Shown: positions 1 to 9,284 of the stretch, in pieces | Layout of the letters: each line of letters opens with the position of its first letter | How positions within the stretch are numbered: position 1 is the stretch's first letter | Assembly (NCBI GenBank): GCA_947632345.1 | Contig: CANROW010000004.1 | Location: forward strand, 1 to 58,775 | Direction: 5' to 3' | Length of the DNA stretch: 58,775 nt | Origin: an uncultured Bacilli bacterium | Lineage (GTDB): Bacteria > Bacillota_I > Bacilli_A > RF39 > UBA660 | Translations under genes and position numbers: made by a program | Notes under the pieces: model-generated | Database searches by the model: none | Told to the model about the DNA's origin: nothing | What the model saw: only the letters and a program-made list of their open reading frames with translations

Positions 1-1244
1 TCACTTAAAACTCGCATTGAGAAAAACAATGAACCACACATTGGAATTGTTAAACCAATACCGAGTATCAATATGACCGTTTTAGTCAAATTATCATTAG
101 GATTCTCAACGACTGGTTCACCATTTCTTAAAGCTATTACTTCTTGCATTTTCTTCTTACGAAGTAAAATAATTGTCATGATGAGGAAGATGAGAGAAAA
201 AAGAAGTGATGCCCAACTATAGGCAGAAATATTTTCCGCATAATTAGCAATTGTATCAACCAATCCCTCTTTTTGTAAAAGATCAGGAATACTGACAGCT
301 AAATCGTAAACGCCGTGTAAGAGTGCTGGTACCCAAACGCTACCCGTACGCAAATAAATAGCGGCAAAATAAATACCTATGAGAGTCGCTGAAAGGACTT
401 GAATGAGTACCCCTTGAAAACTGGCTCCGGTCGATAAGTTAGTAAAATGAATCATCCCAAATAATAAACTAGAAATGACGATTGATAACCAAATTCCTCT
501 CTTACTATTACCCAAACGATCAAGCAAGATATTGAGGGAAAGCCCCCTTAAAAGAAAATCTTCGAAGAAGCCCACTAAGAAATAAAAGGCGATGATGATG
601 AGGACATTAGAAAGAGGTAAAAATGGTACTCCTTCTAAAATATTGAGTGATAAGTGCACACAAGCAATATAGATTATGTAGATAATAAATGGCAAGGCAA
701 CAACAATTGATTCTTTTAAAGATTTTTGTTTTTCAAATAATATACGTTCTTTTTTACAAACAAAGATCATAAAAACAACAAAAAGAGCCGCCATTAATTC
801 ACCAAGCATTTCAAAGCCATAGAGCTGTTGTTGTAAATGGTCAAATATTGAACTTGAATTTAAAAAAGCCACACCCGCTAAAGTAATAGTTACTACTGAC
901 ATAAGAGGATATTTTTTTATAATATTGGTCAATTTTCCTTTTTCACTCACACTGGGGATTAGTAAGACGATCATTCCAATGGCCATCAATAAAAAGTTTT
1001 CAATGGTCAAGGACGAAAATAGACCTAAAGCAAAGAAAAAGGCTAAATGATAAAAAGATGTTGCCTTTTTATTAGTCAATAAAGTAATGGTTAAAAAGAA
1101 CGTTAACAAAGTATTAAAAAGACAAGCTAATAGCGTATTCATTGCCAAATTATTAACGATTGCTCTACCTAAATAAAAACAATACAAGATTGTTTCTATG
1201 ATTGTAATTGATAACAAAATAGTTTTTTTAGTAGTTATTTTCAT
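1..1244 (-). CDS. CPBP family intramembrane metalloprotease, 3' end outside window
   Basis: This reading frame is missing from the ORF track because it runs off the left edge without a stop. It starts at an ATG at 1244 behind a GGAGGT ribosome binding site. The roughly 414 visible residues form many hydrophobic segments and carry the three CPBP (Abi) motifs in order: EDFLLRG in place of the usual EExxxR, then FGMIH (FxxxH), then HGVYD (HxxxD). CPBP proteins are membrane-embedded proteases of the CAAX/Rce1 type; substrates are unknown for most members. It lies downstream of alaS, separated from it by a terminator, so it probably has its own promoter. The Asp in the first motif is a conservative change and does not by itself imply loss of activity. 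Confidence 0.8.
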   Translation of the reverse strand, partial: MKITTKKTILLSITIIETILYCFYLGRAIVNNLAMNTLLACLFNTLLTFFLTITLLTNKKATSFYHLAFFFALGLFSSLTIENFLLMAIGMIVLLIPSVSEKGKLTNIIKKYPLMSVVTITLAGVAFLNSSSIFDHLQQQLYGFEMLGELMAALFVVFMIFVCKKERILFEKQKSLKESIVVALPFIIYIIYIACVHLSLNILEGVPFLPLSNVLIIIAFYFLVGFFEDFLLRGLSLNILLDRLGNSKRGIWLSIVISSLLFGMIHFTNLSTGASFQGVLIQVLSATLIGIYFAAIYLRTGSVWVPALLHGVYDLAVSIPDLLQKEGLVDTIANYAENISAYSWASLLFSLIFLIMTIILLRKKKMQEVIALRNGEPVVENPNDNLTKTVILILGIGLTIPMCGSLFFSMRVLS

Positions 1245-1299
1245 AGAAAAACCTCCTATTTATAGAATAACATATTATAATTCAAATAAAATTGTAAAA

Positions 1300-1329
1300 A
1301 TGAAAAGAAAATGTCAATTGACATTTTCT
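1300..1329 (-). terminator. Rho-independent terminator of the alaS operon
   Basis: A perfect 24-base palindrome, AGAAAATGTCAATTGACATTTTCT (two 12-base halves), overlaps the alaS stop codon and is followed on the minus strand by a T-rich tract. Confidence 0.8.
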
Positions 1330-4021
1330 ATTCACTCATATTTTTTAATTGTTCTCTAATTGAAGCAAAGATTTCATCGATGTATTCGCTTGTTTTTCCA
1401 CCACCTTGAGCAAATGTTGGTGAACCACCACCATTACCAAGGGAACGTTCAGAAGCACTCTTAATGGTCATACCAGCATTTAATGGACAAGTGCTGCGGC
1501 ATACAAAATTGACATTGTTATCATTAACATTAGCTAAAAGGACAAATGCTTTGCCAAGTTGATTAGCCAAGTTATCAGAAATGGATTTCAATGAAGGAAC
1601 ATCAAGATGATCAGTCTTTTGAAGAACAACCTTTATGCCGTTTATTTCTTCACAGTTATCCGTATATGTAGATAAATCACTAGTAACGGCATTCATTCTG
1701 ATTTGATTATAGGCTTTGTCAAGTTTTCGAACTTCACTTTGGACATATTCAAGCTGATTGCGATTATAGATGATAGCATTATAAGAATCCATTGGAATTT
1801 GATCAAGGATGATATCGAATTCCAAATCAGTTCCTAACTCTTTGGCTTCGCTCAAAAGCAATTTAGCCTTATCGAGTTGTTTCTTTATTTCGTTGACATA
1901 AACTTCAACAGCTTCCGTAATAATCTTTTCGATTCGTGGACCAGTTACCGCTTCAATTCGATATAAATTACTTCCCTTTGATTCTAATTTCAAGATAGCT
2001 ATTTTTTGAATTTCCCCACTATTTTTTACATGGGTTCCACCACATAGTTCAAGAGAATCACCAATTCTGACAACTCGAACGATATCTTTATACTTTTCGG
2101 TAAATAAAGCCATTGCTCCTAAAGCTTTCGCTTCTTCTAAAGGCATTTCTTTAATTTCACTATAAACCTTTTTATTGATGCGTTCATTAGCCAATTGTTC
2201 AACTTTCAAAATATCTTCTTCACTTATTTTACCAGTAAAAGTAAAATCGAAACGCAATCTCTCACTATCGACATAACTACCAGCTTGATGAACATTGTTT
2301 GATAAGACTTCTTGAAGCGTTTTTTGTAGGATGTGAATAGCACTGTGGTTACAAGCGGTCGCCTCACGTTCTTCAGCCATTATTTTGATGCTGCAACGTT
2401 CATTAATGGTAATTTTACCATCAACTAATTCAATCTTATGAAGATGTTGGCCATTTGGAGCTTTAATTACATCAATTACTTTAGCTTTGAAGTTTTCACT
2501 CTTCATAGCGCCTTCATCACAAACTTGACCACCACTTGTGGCATAAAAGCACGTTTTATCTAAAACAACATAACCATCACTATCTAATGAATCAGTAAAT
2601 TTACCATCTTTGATTAGACCAATGACCTTACTTTCCATTTGGGTTTCGTCATAAACGAATTCACTCTTCTCTTTAAAATTCAACAATTCTTCATTTTGAA
2701 TATTCATGGTTGATTCCTGATGATAAGTATCTTTAGATATCTGTTTCTGTTGTTCCATATATTTGCGGAACTCTTCGCGATCAGTAGTCATATTGGCTTC
2801 TTCTAAATATTCAAGAGTCAATTCGTAAGGAAATCCATAAGTATCATATAGTTTAAAGACGTCGTAACCACTAATAGTGCCATCGACACTCTCTTCAATT
2901 AATTGGGCAAGGCGTCGCTCACCAGAGGCAAGGGTCTTGTGAAACAATTCTTCTTCTTGAAGCACTAGAGCTTTGACATTACTCTTCGTATTCTCTAATT
3001 CTGGATAACTATCACTCATAATGGATACGACAATATCTACTAATTTATAAATGAATGGCTCATTCAAACCGAGCTTTTTTCCCATGCGCACACTGCGACG
3101 GAGAAGACGACGAAGAACATAACCGCGACCAGTATTTTCAAAAATAGCGCCATCGGATAAGGCCATCGTTATAGCGCGGATGTGATCAGCGATAACTTTA
3201 AATGGCATTTCTCCCTTGTATTCTTTTCCCGTCAACTCTTCAATTTTTTTAATGATTGGTACAAATAAATCCGTATCAAAAGTTGAATCGACATCCTGAA
3301 AGATGCAACACCAACGCTCAAGTCCAGCGCCTGTATCAATATTTTTATGAGGGAGCTCTGGATACTCGCTTCTTGATAATCCGGGTTGAGAATTGTATTG
3401 ACTGAAAACGTTATTCCAAATCTCCAAAAAGCGTTCTTGATCTTCATCCCGTCTAAATTTTTCTAAAGCATCGCCATTTGGATCATAAGCTTCGCCGCGG
3501 TCGTAAAATATTTCCGAATCAGGTCCACATGGTCCTTCACCAATTTCCCAAAAATTGCCTTCAAGTGGTACGACATGATCTTCGGCAAGACCTAATTCAA
3601 CCCATTTTTTTTGGGCCACGCTGTCATCTTTATAGACCGTTACATAAATTTTTTCTTTTGGTATACCAGCCCATTCCTCACTAGTTAAAAACTCATAGGC
3701 AAATTCAAGAGCTTGTTCTTTAAAATAGTCCCCAATTGAAAAGTTTCCCATCATTTCAAAAAAAGTTTGATGTCTTTTGGTAACTCCCACATTATCGATA
3801 TCATTTGTTCTTATACATTTTTGAATGGTTGCAATGCGCTTATTCTCGGGAACGACACTACCATCAAAATATTTTTTTAGTGGAGTAACACCAGCATTGA
3901 TAAATAATAAACTGTCATCATCATAAGGAACGAGCGGTGCACTTTCCATGACGTTGTGTCCTTTACTCTCAAAGAATTTTATCCATAAATTTCTTATTTC
4001 TGTACTACTTAACTTTTTCAT
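1328..4021 (-). CDS. alaS: Alanyl-tRNA synthetase
   Basis: Charges tRNA-Ala with alanine in the cytoplasm. At 897 residues it is full length for bacterial AlaRS. The N-terminal class II core is seen in TIQKCIRTNDIDNVG and RHQTFFEMMGNFSIGDYF, followed by the anticodon-independent tRNA recognition region (RGYVLRRLLRRSVRMG). The editing domain has the zinc motifs HSAIH (HxxxH) and CGGTH (CxxxH), so clearance of Ser and Gly mischarging should be intact. The glycine-rich C-terminal tail NGGGSPTFAQGGG is the DHHA1 domain. The ATG at 4021 has an AGGAGG site just upstream. It is the second gene of an operon headed by an alanine-type T-box leader, with an 8-base gap after the kinase gene, so it is probably induced by uncharged tRNA-Ala. 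Confidence 0.98.
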   Translation of the reverse strand: MKKLSSTEIRNLWIKFFESKGHNVMESAPLVPYDDDSLLFINAGVTPLKKYFDGSVVPENKRIATIQKCIRTNDIDNVGVTKRHQTFFEMMGNFSIGDYFKEQALEFAYEFLTSEEWAGIPKEKIYVTVYKDDSVAQKKWVELGLAEDHVVPLEGNFWEIGEGPCGPDSEIFYDRGEAYDPNGDALEKFRRDEDQERFLEIWNNVFSQYNSQPGLSRSEYPELPHKNIDTGAGLERWCCIFQDVDSTFDTDLFVPIIKKIEELTGKEYKGEMPFKVIADHIRAITMALSDGAIFENTGRGYVLRRLLRRSVRMGKKLGLNEPFIYKLVDIVVSIMSDSYPELENTKSNVKALVLQEEELFHKTLASGERRLAQLIEESVDGTISGYDVFKLYDTYGFPYELTLEYLEEANMTTDREEFRKYMEQQKQISKDTYHQESTMNIQNEELLNFKEKSEFVYDETQMESKVIGLIKDGKFTDSLDSDGYVVLDKTCFYATSGGQVCDEGAMKSENFKAKVIDVIKAPNGQHLHKIELVDGKITINERCSIKIMAEEREATACNHSAIHILQKTLQEVLSNNVHQAGSYVDSERLRFDFTFTGKISEEDILKVEQLANERINKKVYSEIKEMPLEEAKALGAMALFTEKYKDIVRVVRIGDSLELCGGTHVKNSGEIQKIAILKLESKGSNLYRIEAVTGPRIEKIITEAVEVYVNEIKKQLDKAKLLLSEAKELGTDLEFDIILDQIPMDSYNAIIYNRNQLEYVQSEVRKLDKAYNQIRMNAVTSDLSTYTDNCEEINGIKVVLQKTDHLDVPSLKSISDNLANQLGKAFVLLANVNDNNVNFVCRSTCPLNAGMTIKSASERSLGNGGGSPTFAQGGGKTSEYIDEIFASIREQLKNMSE

Positions 4022-4029
4022 AAATCCTC

Positions 4030-4572
4030 CTATATTTGCGCTAAAATCTCATCTAAACGCTCAGCATATTCTTCGACTGTACCATTATTTAAAATGTAGT
4101 AATCAGCTTCGGCAATTGGTCCTGCTTTAGCTATATTTTCAATCTCTGATAAATCGCGTTCAACAGCTTGTTCTTTGGTTAGAGGTCTAATTTCACGAAT
4201 GCTTAGACGTTGGTAACGTATTTCACGATCGACAACAATGGCCACCACCGTTAAACTTTCACCTAGTTCTTCCCTTAGAATTTTTAACTCATCCCAAGAG
4301 TATAGACCATCTAAAACGGTATTGCTCTCTTCCGCAAACTCTTTAATTCGTGGTAATAAAATCTTGGCATAGGCTCCCATTCCTAACTCTTTACGCAATT
4401 TCTCGCGCATCATCTTTTCATTAGCCGGATTAATTTCTAAACCACTCTCTTTTAGTTTTTCAAGAGTAACTCCACCAAAATAAACTTTTTTCCAATTTTT
4501 AGCTACGAGAATATCCGAAGCTACACTCTTACCACTTCCACACATTCCGACAATTGCCACAATTTTTTTCAT
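4030..4572 (-). CDS. P-loop kinase of the dephospho-CoA kinase / UPF0200-like type
   Basis: A 181-residue cytoplasmic P-loop protein starting at the ATG at 4572 (MKKIVAIVG) behind a GAGGAGG site. The longer ORF in the track starts inside the T-box leader and should not be used. The Walker A is GMCGSGKS. Later segments (RKELGMGAYAK, VLDGLYSWDEL, a basic IRYQRLSIREIRP lid region, and ADYYILNNG near the end) match the general pattern of the UPF0200/dephospho-CoA-kinase-like families better than classical CoaE. The phosphoryl acceptor is unknown. It is the first gene behind the alanine T-box and lies 8 bases from alaS, so it is co-regulated with alanine charging. I cannot tell whether it serves as the organism's CoaE or another small-molecule kinase. 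Confidence 0.6.
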   Translation of the reverse strand: MKKIVAIVGMCGSGKSVASDILVAKNWKKVYFGGVTLEKLKESGLEINPANEKMMREKLRKELGMGAYAKILLPRIKEFAEESNTVLDGLYSWDELKILREELGESLTVVAIVVDREIRYQRLSIREIRPLTKEQAVERDLSEIENIAKAGPIAEADYYILNNGTVEEYAERLDEILAQI

Positions 4573-4591
4573 TTTATCCTCCTCTATAAAA

Positions 4592-4778
4592 ATAAAAAGA
4601 CCAAGCCATAGGAGTGCTTGCGCACGGTACCATCCTACTCTGGTCTTGATTGACATAACGGTTTAACCGCTGATACTCGAAAGTAGCTTTCTGAAGTATA
4701 TCTCACTTTGTTCCACCAACCCAAAGCTCTCTCTAAAGATATTTAAATCATACTCCTCTTCGTCATCGCATCATCACA
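4592..4778 (-). promoter_or_regulatory. T-box riboswitch, predicted alanine specific
   Basis: Read on the minus strand, the leader has AGAGAG followed by GGTTGGTGGAAC (stem I distal loop elements), a candidate specifier GCT at 4687-4685 in the context AGAAAGCTACT, the T-box core GGATGGTACCGTGC (4635-4622), and a terminator stem pairing GACCA with TGGTC (4599-4645) ending in a T run. GCT is an alanine codon, fitting alaS downstream. Uncharged tRNA-Ala is expected to pair with the specifier and T-box and allow read-through. The specifier is an assignment by eye. Confidence 0.9.
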
Positions 4779-4783
4779 TATAA

Positions 4784-5929
4784 CTATTCTTCAACAGTCC
4801 ATAATTTATATTTCTTGATGAAGAAACTTGCGAGCACTTTACAACAAGAAATAACTGGTGTCGCTAACAACATACCAAGTATACCAAAGAAATGACCAAA
4901 TAGCAATAAGCCAATTATAATTGTTACTGGATGTAATTTCATCGTCTTACTCATAATGGTTGGTGTTAATAAATAGCTCTCAACTCCTTGACAGATCAAA
5001 ACGGAAATCAAAACACCAATTCCTACTCGTGGCGAAATAGTAAATGCCACGATGACGGAAGGTATTCCTCCAATATATGGTCCGAGATAAGGAATGATAT
5101 TCGTCACAGCACAGAATAGTCCAAAAACCATTGGGGCTTTCATACCGGCAATCGACATACCGACACTCTGACAAATAAATAGTAAGAACATGACAATTAG
5201 AGTTCCATAGACATAGTGACGCAATAGAACATTTAATCTATCATTCAACTTCGATACTTCATCACGATGCTTTACAGGGACAAGTTTCGCAAGACGAGCT
5301 CGGAAATCATCAAAATCTAATAACAAATAGAAACCAATTAATAGACCGATGACAAAATTTAAGCCACCACTAACAACTGTTTTAATGATTGTGATTATGG
5401 TTGATGGTCCATCAATCATGACGGAATCCAATATATTTTTGAAGACATTATCGACATTTTCTTTGACAACGCCAGCTTCAATACTATAGGTCTTAGCTAT
5501 ATTATTTATGAAGACATCTAATTGTGAATTGAGACTCTTAAGCGTTTGTGGAGCTGCTGCTACAATATCGTTAATCTGTTGAACTAATGCTGGAATCAAC
5601 AAATTACCAATCAATATGAAAAGCGCAATCAATAATACGTACACGAATAAAACGCCAATTCCTCTTTTAACACCTTTCGATTGGAAATATGTCACGATTG
5701 GATCCAAGAGCCAAGCCAAAATCACCCCAATGAAGAATGGTGATAAAATCGAAAGAACATCTCCTAAAATATGAATTATATTCCATTCTTTTCCAATATA
5801 AGTAATTAATACGATTAGCGCAACGACACTAACTCCGAAAATCAACTTGATCAAATTGCGACTGAATTTGATCAACTCATTCAATTTTTCATAATCAATC
5901 TTATCTGATAAACGTTTTTTACCAAACAT
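4784..5929 (-). CDS. AI-2E family transporter (permease-like membrane protein)
   Basis: A 381-residue integral membrane protein with about eight hydrophobic segments, alternating with a long central soluble loop. The family includes TqsA, PerM and YdiK/YtvI; members have been linked to export of autoinducer-2 or to Na+/H+ exchange, so the substrate cannot be fixed from sequence. Recognisable segments are FFIGVILAWLLDPIV, the FYLLLDFDDFR segment before the central soluble region, and GPYIGGIPSVIVAF near the end. The track start is a GTG; the ATG at 5929 (MFGKKRLSD) has AGGTGAT about six bases upstream and is preferred. It lies directly upstream of the alanine T-box, whose leader begins close to its stop codon, and no terminator is visible between them. 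Confidence 0.85.
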   Translation of the reverse strand: MFGKKRLSDKIDYEKLNELIKFSRNLIKLIFGVSVVALIVLITYIGKEWNIIHILGDVLSILSPFFIGVILAWLLDPIVTYFQSKGVKRGIGVLFVYVLLIALFILIGNLLIPALVQQINDIVAAAPQTLKSLNSQLDVFINNIAKTYSIEAGVVKENVDNVFKNILDSVMIDGPSTIITIIKTVVSGGLNFVIGLLIGFYLLLDFDDFRARLAKLVPVKHRDEVSKLNDRLNVLLRHYVYGTLIVMFLLFICQSVGMSIAGMKAPMVFGLFCAVTNIIPYLGPYIGGIPSVIVAFTISPRVGIGVLISVLICQGVESYLLTPTIMSKTMKLHPVTIIIGLLLFGHFFGILGMLLATPVISCCKVLASFFIKKYKLWTVEE

Positions 5930-6010
5930 AAAAATCACCTATCCTGAGTTAATAATATCATACATTATCATAATATGTTCTTTTTTTTCTTCTACTTTAC
6001 TAATCTTGAC

Positions 6011-6041
6011 AAAAAAATATCAAGAGTAAACTCTTGATATC
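6011..6041 (-). terminator. Rho-independent terminator after the small membrane protein gene
   Basis: ATATCAAGAG-TAAA-CTCTTGATAT is a perfect 10-bp stem with a TAAA loop, followed on the minus strand by seven T residues. It ends the recD2 group. Confidence 0.85.
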
Positions 6042-6042
6042 A

Positions 6043-6198
6043 TTACATCATATTTTTATTCATTTCTTTGACTTTATTAGCCATTTTGTCTACAGAATTT
6101 TTTATATCTTCTTTATAATCAGGATTATATTTTTTGTATAGCATAAATCCACCATACCCCATAGCACCAATAGCTAACCATTTCATCATTTTATTCAT
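6043..6198 (-). CDS. Small membrane protein, function unknown
   Basis: A 51-residue protein starting at the ATG at 6198 (MNKMMKWLAIG), which has AAGGA seven bases upstream; the longer track ORF has no site for its start. Residues 5-20 form one hydrophobic helix, followed by a charged amphipathic tail (DIKNSVDKMANKVKEMNK). The layout resembles short YtxH-type proteins, with one membrane helix and a helical charged tail, but it is too short to assign. It follows the 171-residue anchored protein and ends at a strong terminator, so it is probably the last gene of the recD2 operon. Confidence 0.65.
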   Translation of the reverse strand: MNKMMKWLAIGAMGYGGFMLYKKYNPDYKEDIKNSVDKMANKVKEMNKNMM

Positions 6199-6265
6199 AA
6201 AATCCTTCTTTCTAAAAATATGATTGGTATATATACCATTCATATTATGAGAGAATAAATTTTTT

Positions 6266-6781
6266 TTATACAGCATTATCTAATTTTTTTAGACGAACAC
6301 TCTCACTTCTTCCATATATGGAAGTCAATTCATCACTTTCACTTGTCAAATTGAAATGAATGGAGTCATCATCAATTTTTCGTTCTTCATCACTCAAAGA
6401 ATCTTGGAGAATTAAATCGTATAGATAAATCTTTTTGTCATTCATATCAATTCGATAGCGACCATAATAATAAGCTTTATGTTCACAATCACCGACATAA
6501 AATATCGCTGAATAATCACTATTTAAAACGAGATTAGTTGTATTACTACAGGAATTGTTTTCATCGTCAACATAACTATAAATTCCGATATAGTCATAGT
6601 TATCGGCGCTTTTATCTTTCGGAATCGTCTGATCCTGTTCACAATTATCGTTTCTAACTACCTGCTCTTTTTGATCATAATACATTTTCGTCATCAACAA
6701 TAATAGTCCTAAATTGACGACAACTAATAATAGAACAATTACTACTAAAACGCGATTTTTCTTTTTAATTCGATAATCCAT
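6266..6781 (-). CDS. Membrane-anchored extracytoplasmic protein, function unknown
   Basis: 171 residues from the ATG at 6781 (MDYRIKKKN); the track start is a GTG four codons earlier, and GGTGAA lies just before the ATG. A basic N-terminus precedes a single hydrophobic helix (VLVVIVLLLVVVNLGLLLLM), so the rest is predicted outside the membrane. The outer part is acidic and contains a beta-rich stretch with NLVLNSDYSAIFYVGDC and KIYLYDLILQDS, which looks like a small lipocalin-like or META-like sheet, but I do not recognise a family. Three cysteines lie in the external part. It overlaps the recD2 3' end by 17 bases and is therefore translationally coupled. Confidence 0.65.
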   Translation of the reverse strand: MDYRIKKKNRVLVVIVLLLVVVNLGLLLLMTKMYYDQKEQVVRNDNCEQDQTIPKDKSADNYDYIGIYSYVDDENNSCSNTTNLVLNSDYSAIFYVGDCEHKAYYYGRYRIDMNDKKIYLYDLILQDSLSDEERKIDDDSIHFNLTSESDELTSIYGRSESVRLKKLDNAV

Positions 6782-8972
6782 TTTTTTCACCACTCTTATT
6801 CATCAATGCGATTAAGCGCTCCTTGATGGATGTCCTTCTAACATCGGAGTTATTGTTCATCGCGGCCTTTTTTAAAGCTTGTATATTACCAATTATATAT
6901 AGTTCGCGCTTGGCCCGCGTCACGCCGGTATAATATAATTTGCGATACAACATCTTGTTATATTCCATAGTAACTGGTATGACAACAGTCTTAAACTCAC
7001 TTCCTTGTGACTTATGAATACTAATCGCATAACCATGTTTAAAATTGCTGAAATTGGATGGCGTAAAGCGGACATAATTGCCATCAAAATTGATGACCAT
7101 CTCTTTTTTATCAATGCTGTCAATGATACCGATATCACCATTAAAAATATTTTCTTCTGGCATATTAGTCAATTGGAGAACTTTATCTTCTTCGCGATAG
7201 ATGACATCACCAACGCGCAATTCTTTTTTTGTTGGTGAAGCTGGATTAAAAATTTCTTGAGCGACCTTATTTATATTATCTATACCATTTAAAGTCTTAT
7301 ACATCGGTACTAATATTTGAAAATCTTTATAATCCATCTTCTGATAACTGTGACATATTTTTTTAATTTCATCCATCACTGAACTCGCATCAGCTTCGCG
7401 AAAGAAGAGATCAGAGCTCTTATTAAAAGCTTCTTCATCGACAGTTCCACTATTGATATCATAAGCTAAATTGATAATATTTGAATCACTCACTTGACGA
7501 TATAAATAATTTAATTTGACGAAATTGATTTTTTCACTCTCAATCAAATCTTTTAAGACTTGACCAGGACCAACACTTGGAAGCTGATTATAATCGCCAA
7601 CTACAACTATTTTAGTATCCGTTTTAAGGCCCCGAAACAGAGAAGCAAAAAGGTTCGTATCCACCATACTTCCTTCATCAATGATGACAAATTCGACATC
7701 ACTGCGATTGTATTCATTGACTTGAAAACGATCATTTTCTTTATTCCATTTCAAAAAGCGATGAATAGTATAAGCTGGCAAATGCGTCGTTTCACTCAAA
7801 CGTTTCGCCGCTCTTCCTGTTGGAGCAAGAAGCGCTATTTTTTCATTTAAATTACTTCCTAAATCATTCAAGTCTTTATATAGATCAACGATGGCTTTAA
7901 CGATCGTCGTCTTTCCCGTTCCTGGTCCACCAGTTATTACTAAAAAATGTTTTTGAAGCGCATCTTTTATGGCTTGTAACTGCTCATCATTGTAGGTGAT
8001 GTTTTGATATTCCTCTAATTCTTGAATCATAATATCTAATTTTTTATATATGTCATCTTCTATACCCAATAAATACTTGATGCGATTCGCTATTAAAATC
8101 TCATCTTCATACATCGTTTTTAAATAATACTTTTCATTTTCTTTAATCAATTTCAAATCTAATATGAGACTGTTTAAAGCCGTAATAAAGTGCTCTTTAC
8201 TGATATCACTCATAAGACACCGATTGACATAACTATATATCTCATCAATGAATAAATAACTGTGACCAAACGTATTACAAACTTCATCGACAACATAGAG
8301 AGTTGCGGCTTTTAATCTTCGTTCATCATCAAAGGGATAATCACATTTTAAGGCAATGGCATCAATCTTTTTAAAAGGTATCTCTTTGATATCTTCATAT
8401 AATTTATATATATTGTTATCGATGACCTCTAGAGTCCTACTCTTATAACGATTATAGATGATCATACTATCTTTAGTCGTAAAACCTAAATCATTTAAAC
8501 TCAAGACAATTTTATAACTAGCTTGATATTCCTCAAGCGTATCGTGTAGAACTTCGATATTCTTGCGCGTGATACCAGGAATTAAGAGAAGATTATCAGG
8601 ATGCTCCAAAATGATGTTTAGAGATTCTTTTCCTAAAACATTGACGATCTTTTTAGCTTTATTTTCACCGATACCTTTAAACAACCCACTCGCTAAGAAA
8701 TCGACAATCGCATCTTTTTCTTCAGGCATACACCTCTCATATGATTCAACTTGAAATTGTTCCCCATATTTAGAATGAATGACATATTTACCATGAAGGA
8801 TATATGTATCACTATCATTTAATTCATGAAAATATCCCGTGAAAACGACTGTTTCACCAATGATATCCTGATTTTCATCATCAGCTTCTCGGATTTTAAA
8901 AAGGCCAACCATATACCCATTCTCACCTTGAAATAAGCTCTTGCGAAAATTACCTTTGATAAATGATTCCAT
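6765..8972 (-). CDS. recD2: RecD-like SF1B DNA helicase RecD2
   Basis: A 735-residue 5'-to-3' DNA helicase of the RecD2/YrrC family, which works without RecBC and is linked to replication-fork repair. The N-terminal third holds an OB-like region and helix-hairpin-helix repeats (FKGIGENKAKKIV, LLLIPGITRKNIEVL). Helicase motif I is GGPGTGKTTIVKA, motif II is VIIDEGSMVD, and the C-terminal motifs are YAISIHKSQGSEF and YTGVTRAKRELYI. The ATG at 8972 follows GGAGGTGAAT. A candidate promoter with TTGTTT and TAGAAT 17 bases apart lies upstream. Its coexistence with AddAB in this window is normal for Firmicutes. Confidence 0.95.
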   Translation of the reverse strand: MESFIKGNFRKSLFQGENGYMVGLFKIREADDENQDIIGETVVFTGYFHELNDSDTYILHGKYVIHSKYGEQFQVESYERCMPEEKDAIVDFLASGLFKGIGENKAKKIVNVLGKESLNIILEHPDNLLLIPGITRKNIEVLHDTLEEYQASYKIVLSLNDLGFTTKDSMIIYNRYKSRTLEVIDNNIYKLYEDIKEIPFKKIDAIALKCDYPFDDERRLKAATLYVVDEVCNTFGHSYLFIDEIYSYVNRCLMSDISKEHFITALNSLILDLKLIKENEKYYLKTMYEDEILIANRIKYLLGIEDDIYKKLDIMIQELEEYQNITYNDEQLQAIKDALQKHFLVITGGPGTGKTTIVKAIVDLYKDLNDLGSNLNEKIALLAPTGRAAKRLSETTHLPAYTIHRFLKWNKENDRFQVNEYNRSDVEFVIIDEGSMVDTNLFASLFRGLKTDTKIVVVGDYNQLPSVGPGQVLKDLIESEKINFVKLNYLYRQVSDSNIINLAYDINSGTVDEEAFNKSSDLFFREADASSVMDEIKKICHSYQKMDYKDFQILVPMYKTLNGIDNINKVAQEIFNPASPTKKELRVGDVIYREEDKVLQLTNMPEENIFNGDIGIIDSIDKKEMVINFDGNYVRFTPSNFSNFKHGYAISIHKSQGSEFKTVVIPVTMEYNKMLYRKLYYTGVTRAKRELYIIGNIQALKKAAMNNNSDVRRTSIKERLIALMNKSGEKNGLSN

Positions 8973-8995
8973 ATATTCACCTCCAAACTTCTTTA

Positions 8996-9024
8996 ATTCT
9001 ATCGCAAAACGTCAAAAAAAACAA
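8996..9024 (-). promoter_or_regulatory. Candidate sigma-A promoter for recD2
   Basis: On the minus strand TTGTTT (9024-9019) and TAGAAT (9001-8996) are separated by 17 bases, with the recD2 ATG about 24 bases downstream of the -10. Confidence 0.5.
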
Positions 9025-9110
9025 TCGAACAGGTAATCTATAAACTATAGTTGTGTCAATTTAACAAAATCCAAATAAACTATATTAGTAATAGTAAAGG
9101 AGGTTATGCT

Positions 9111-9275
9111 ATGTATTATTATGGTGGAGGATCAACTTGCTGTGGAAACAACAGTTATCCATTTTATCCATATTATCCAATGCAATACCAAAATAATAAC
9201 TCATCATACTATGCCATTATTTTAGTACTATTTATCTTACTAGTTATTGTAATTGGATCTAGATTTGCACGATAA
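9111..9275 (+). CDS. Tiny YjcZ-like transmembrane protein
   Basis: 54 residues starting at the ATG at 9111 behind AAAGGAGGT. The N-terminal half is rich in Tyr, Gly, Ser, Asn and Pro (YYYGGGSTCCGNN, YPFYPYYP) and the C-terminal half is one hydrophobic helix, YYAIILVLFILLVIVIG. That pattern, a Gly/Tyr-rich head and an ALIVVLFILL-type tail, is typical of the YjcZ family of tiny membrane proteins found in sporulating Bacilli, often expressed in sporulation. The family call rests on composition and the tail pattern only. It is one of three plus-strand genes in this region and has its own terminator. Confidence 0.65.
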   Translation: MYYYGGGSTCCGNNSYPFYPYYPMQYQNNNSSYYAIILVLFILLVIVIGSRFAR

Positions 9276-9284
9276 AAACGTTTT

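Noticed and set aside
4573-4656. N-terminal extension of the P-loop kinase ORF (MSIKTRVGWYRAQALLW)
   Set aside because: It is a translation of the T-box antiterminator; the ATG at 4572 has the ribosome binding site.
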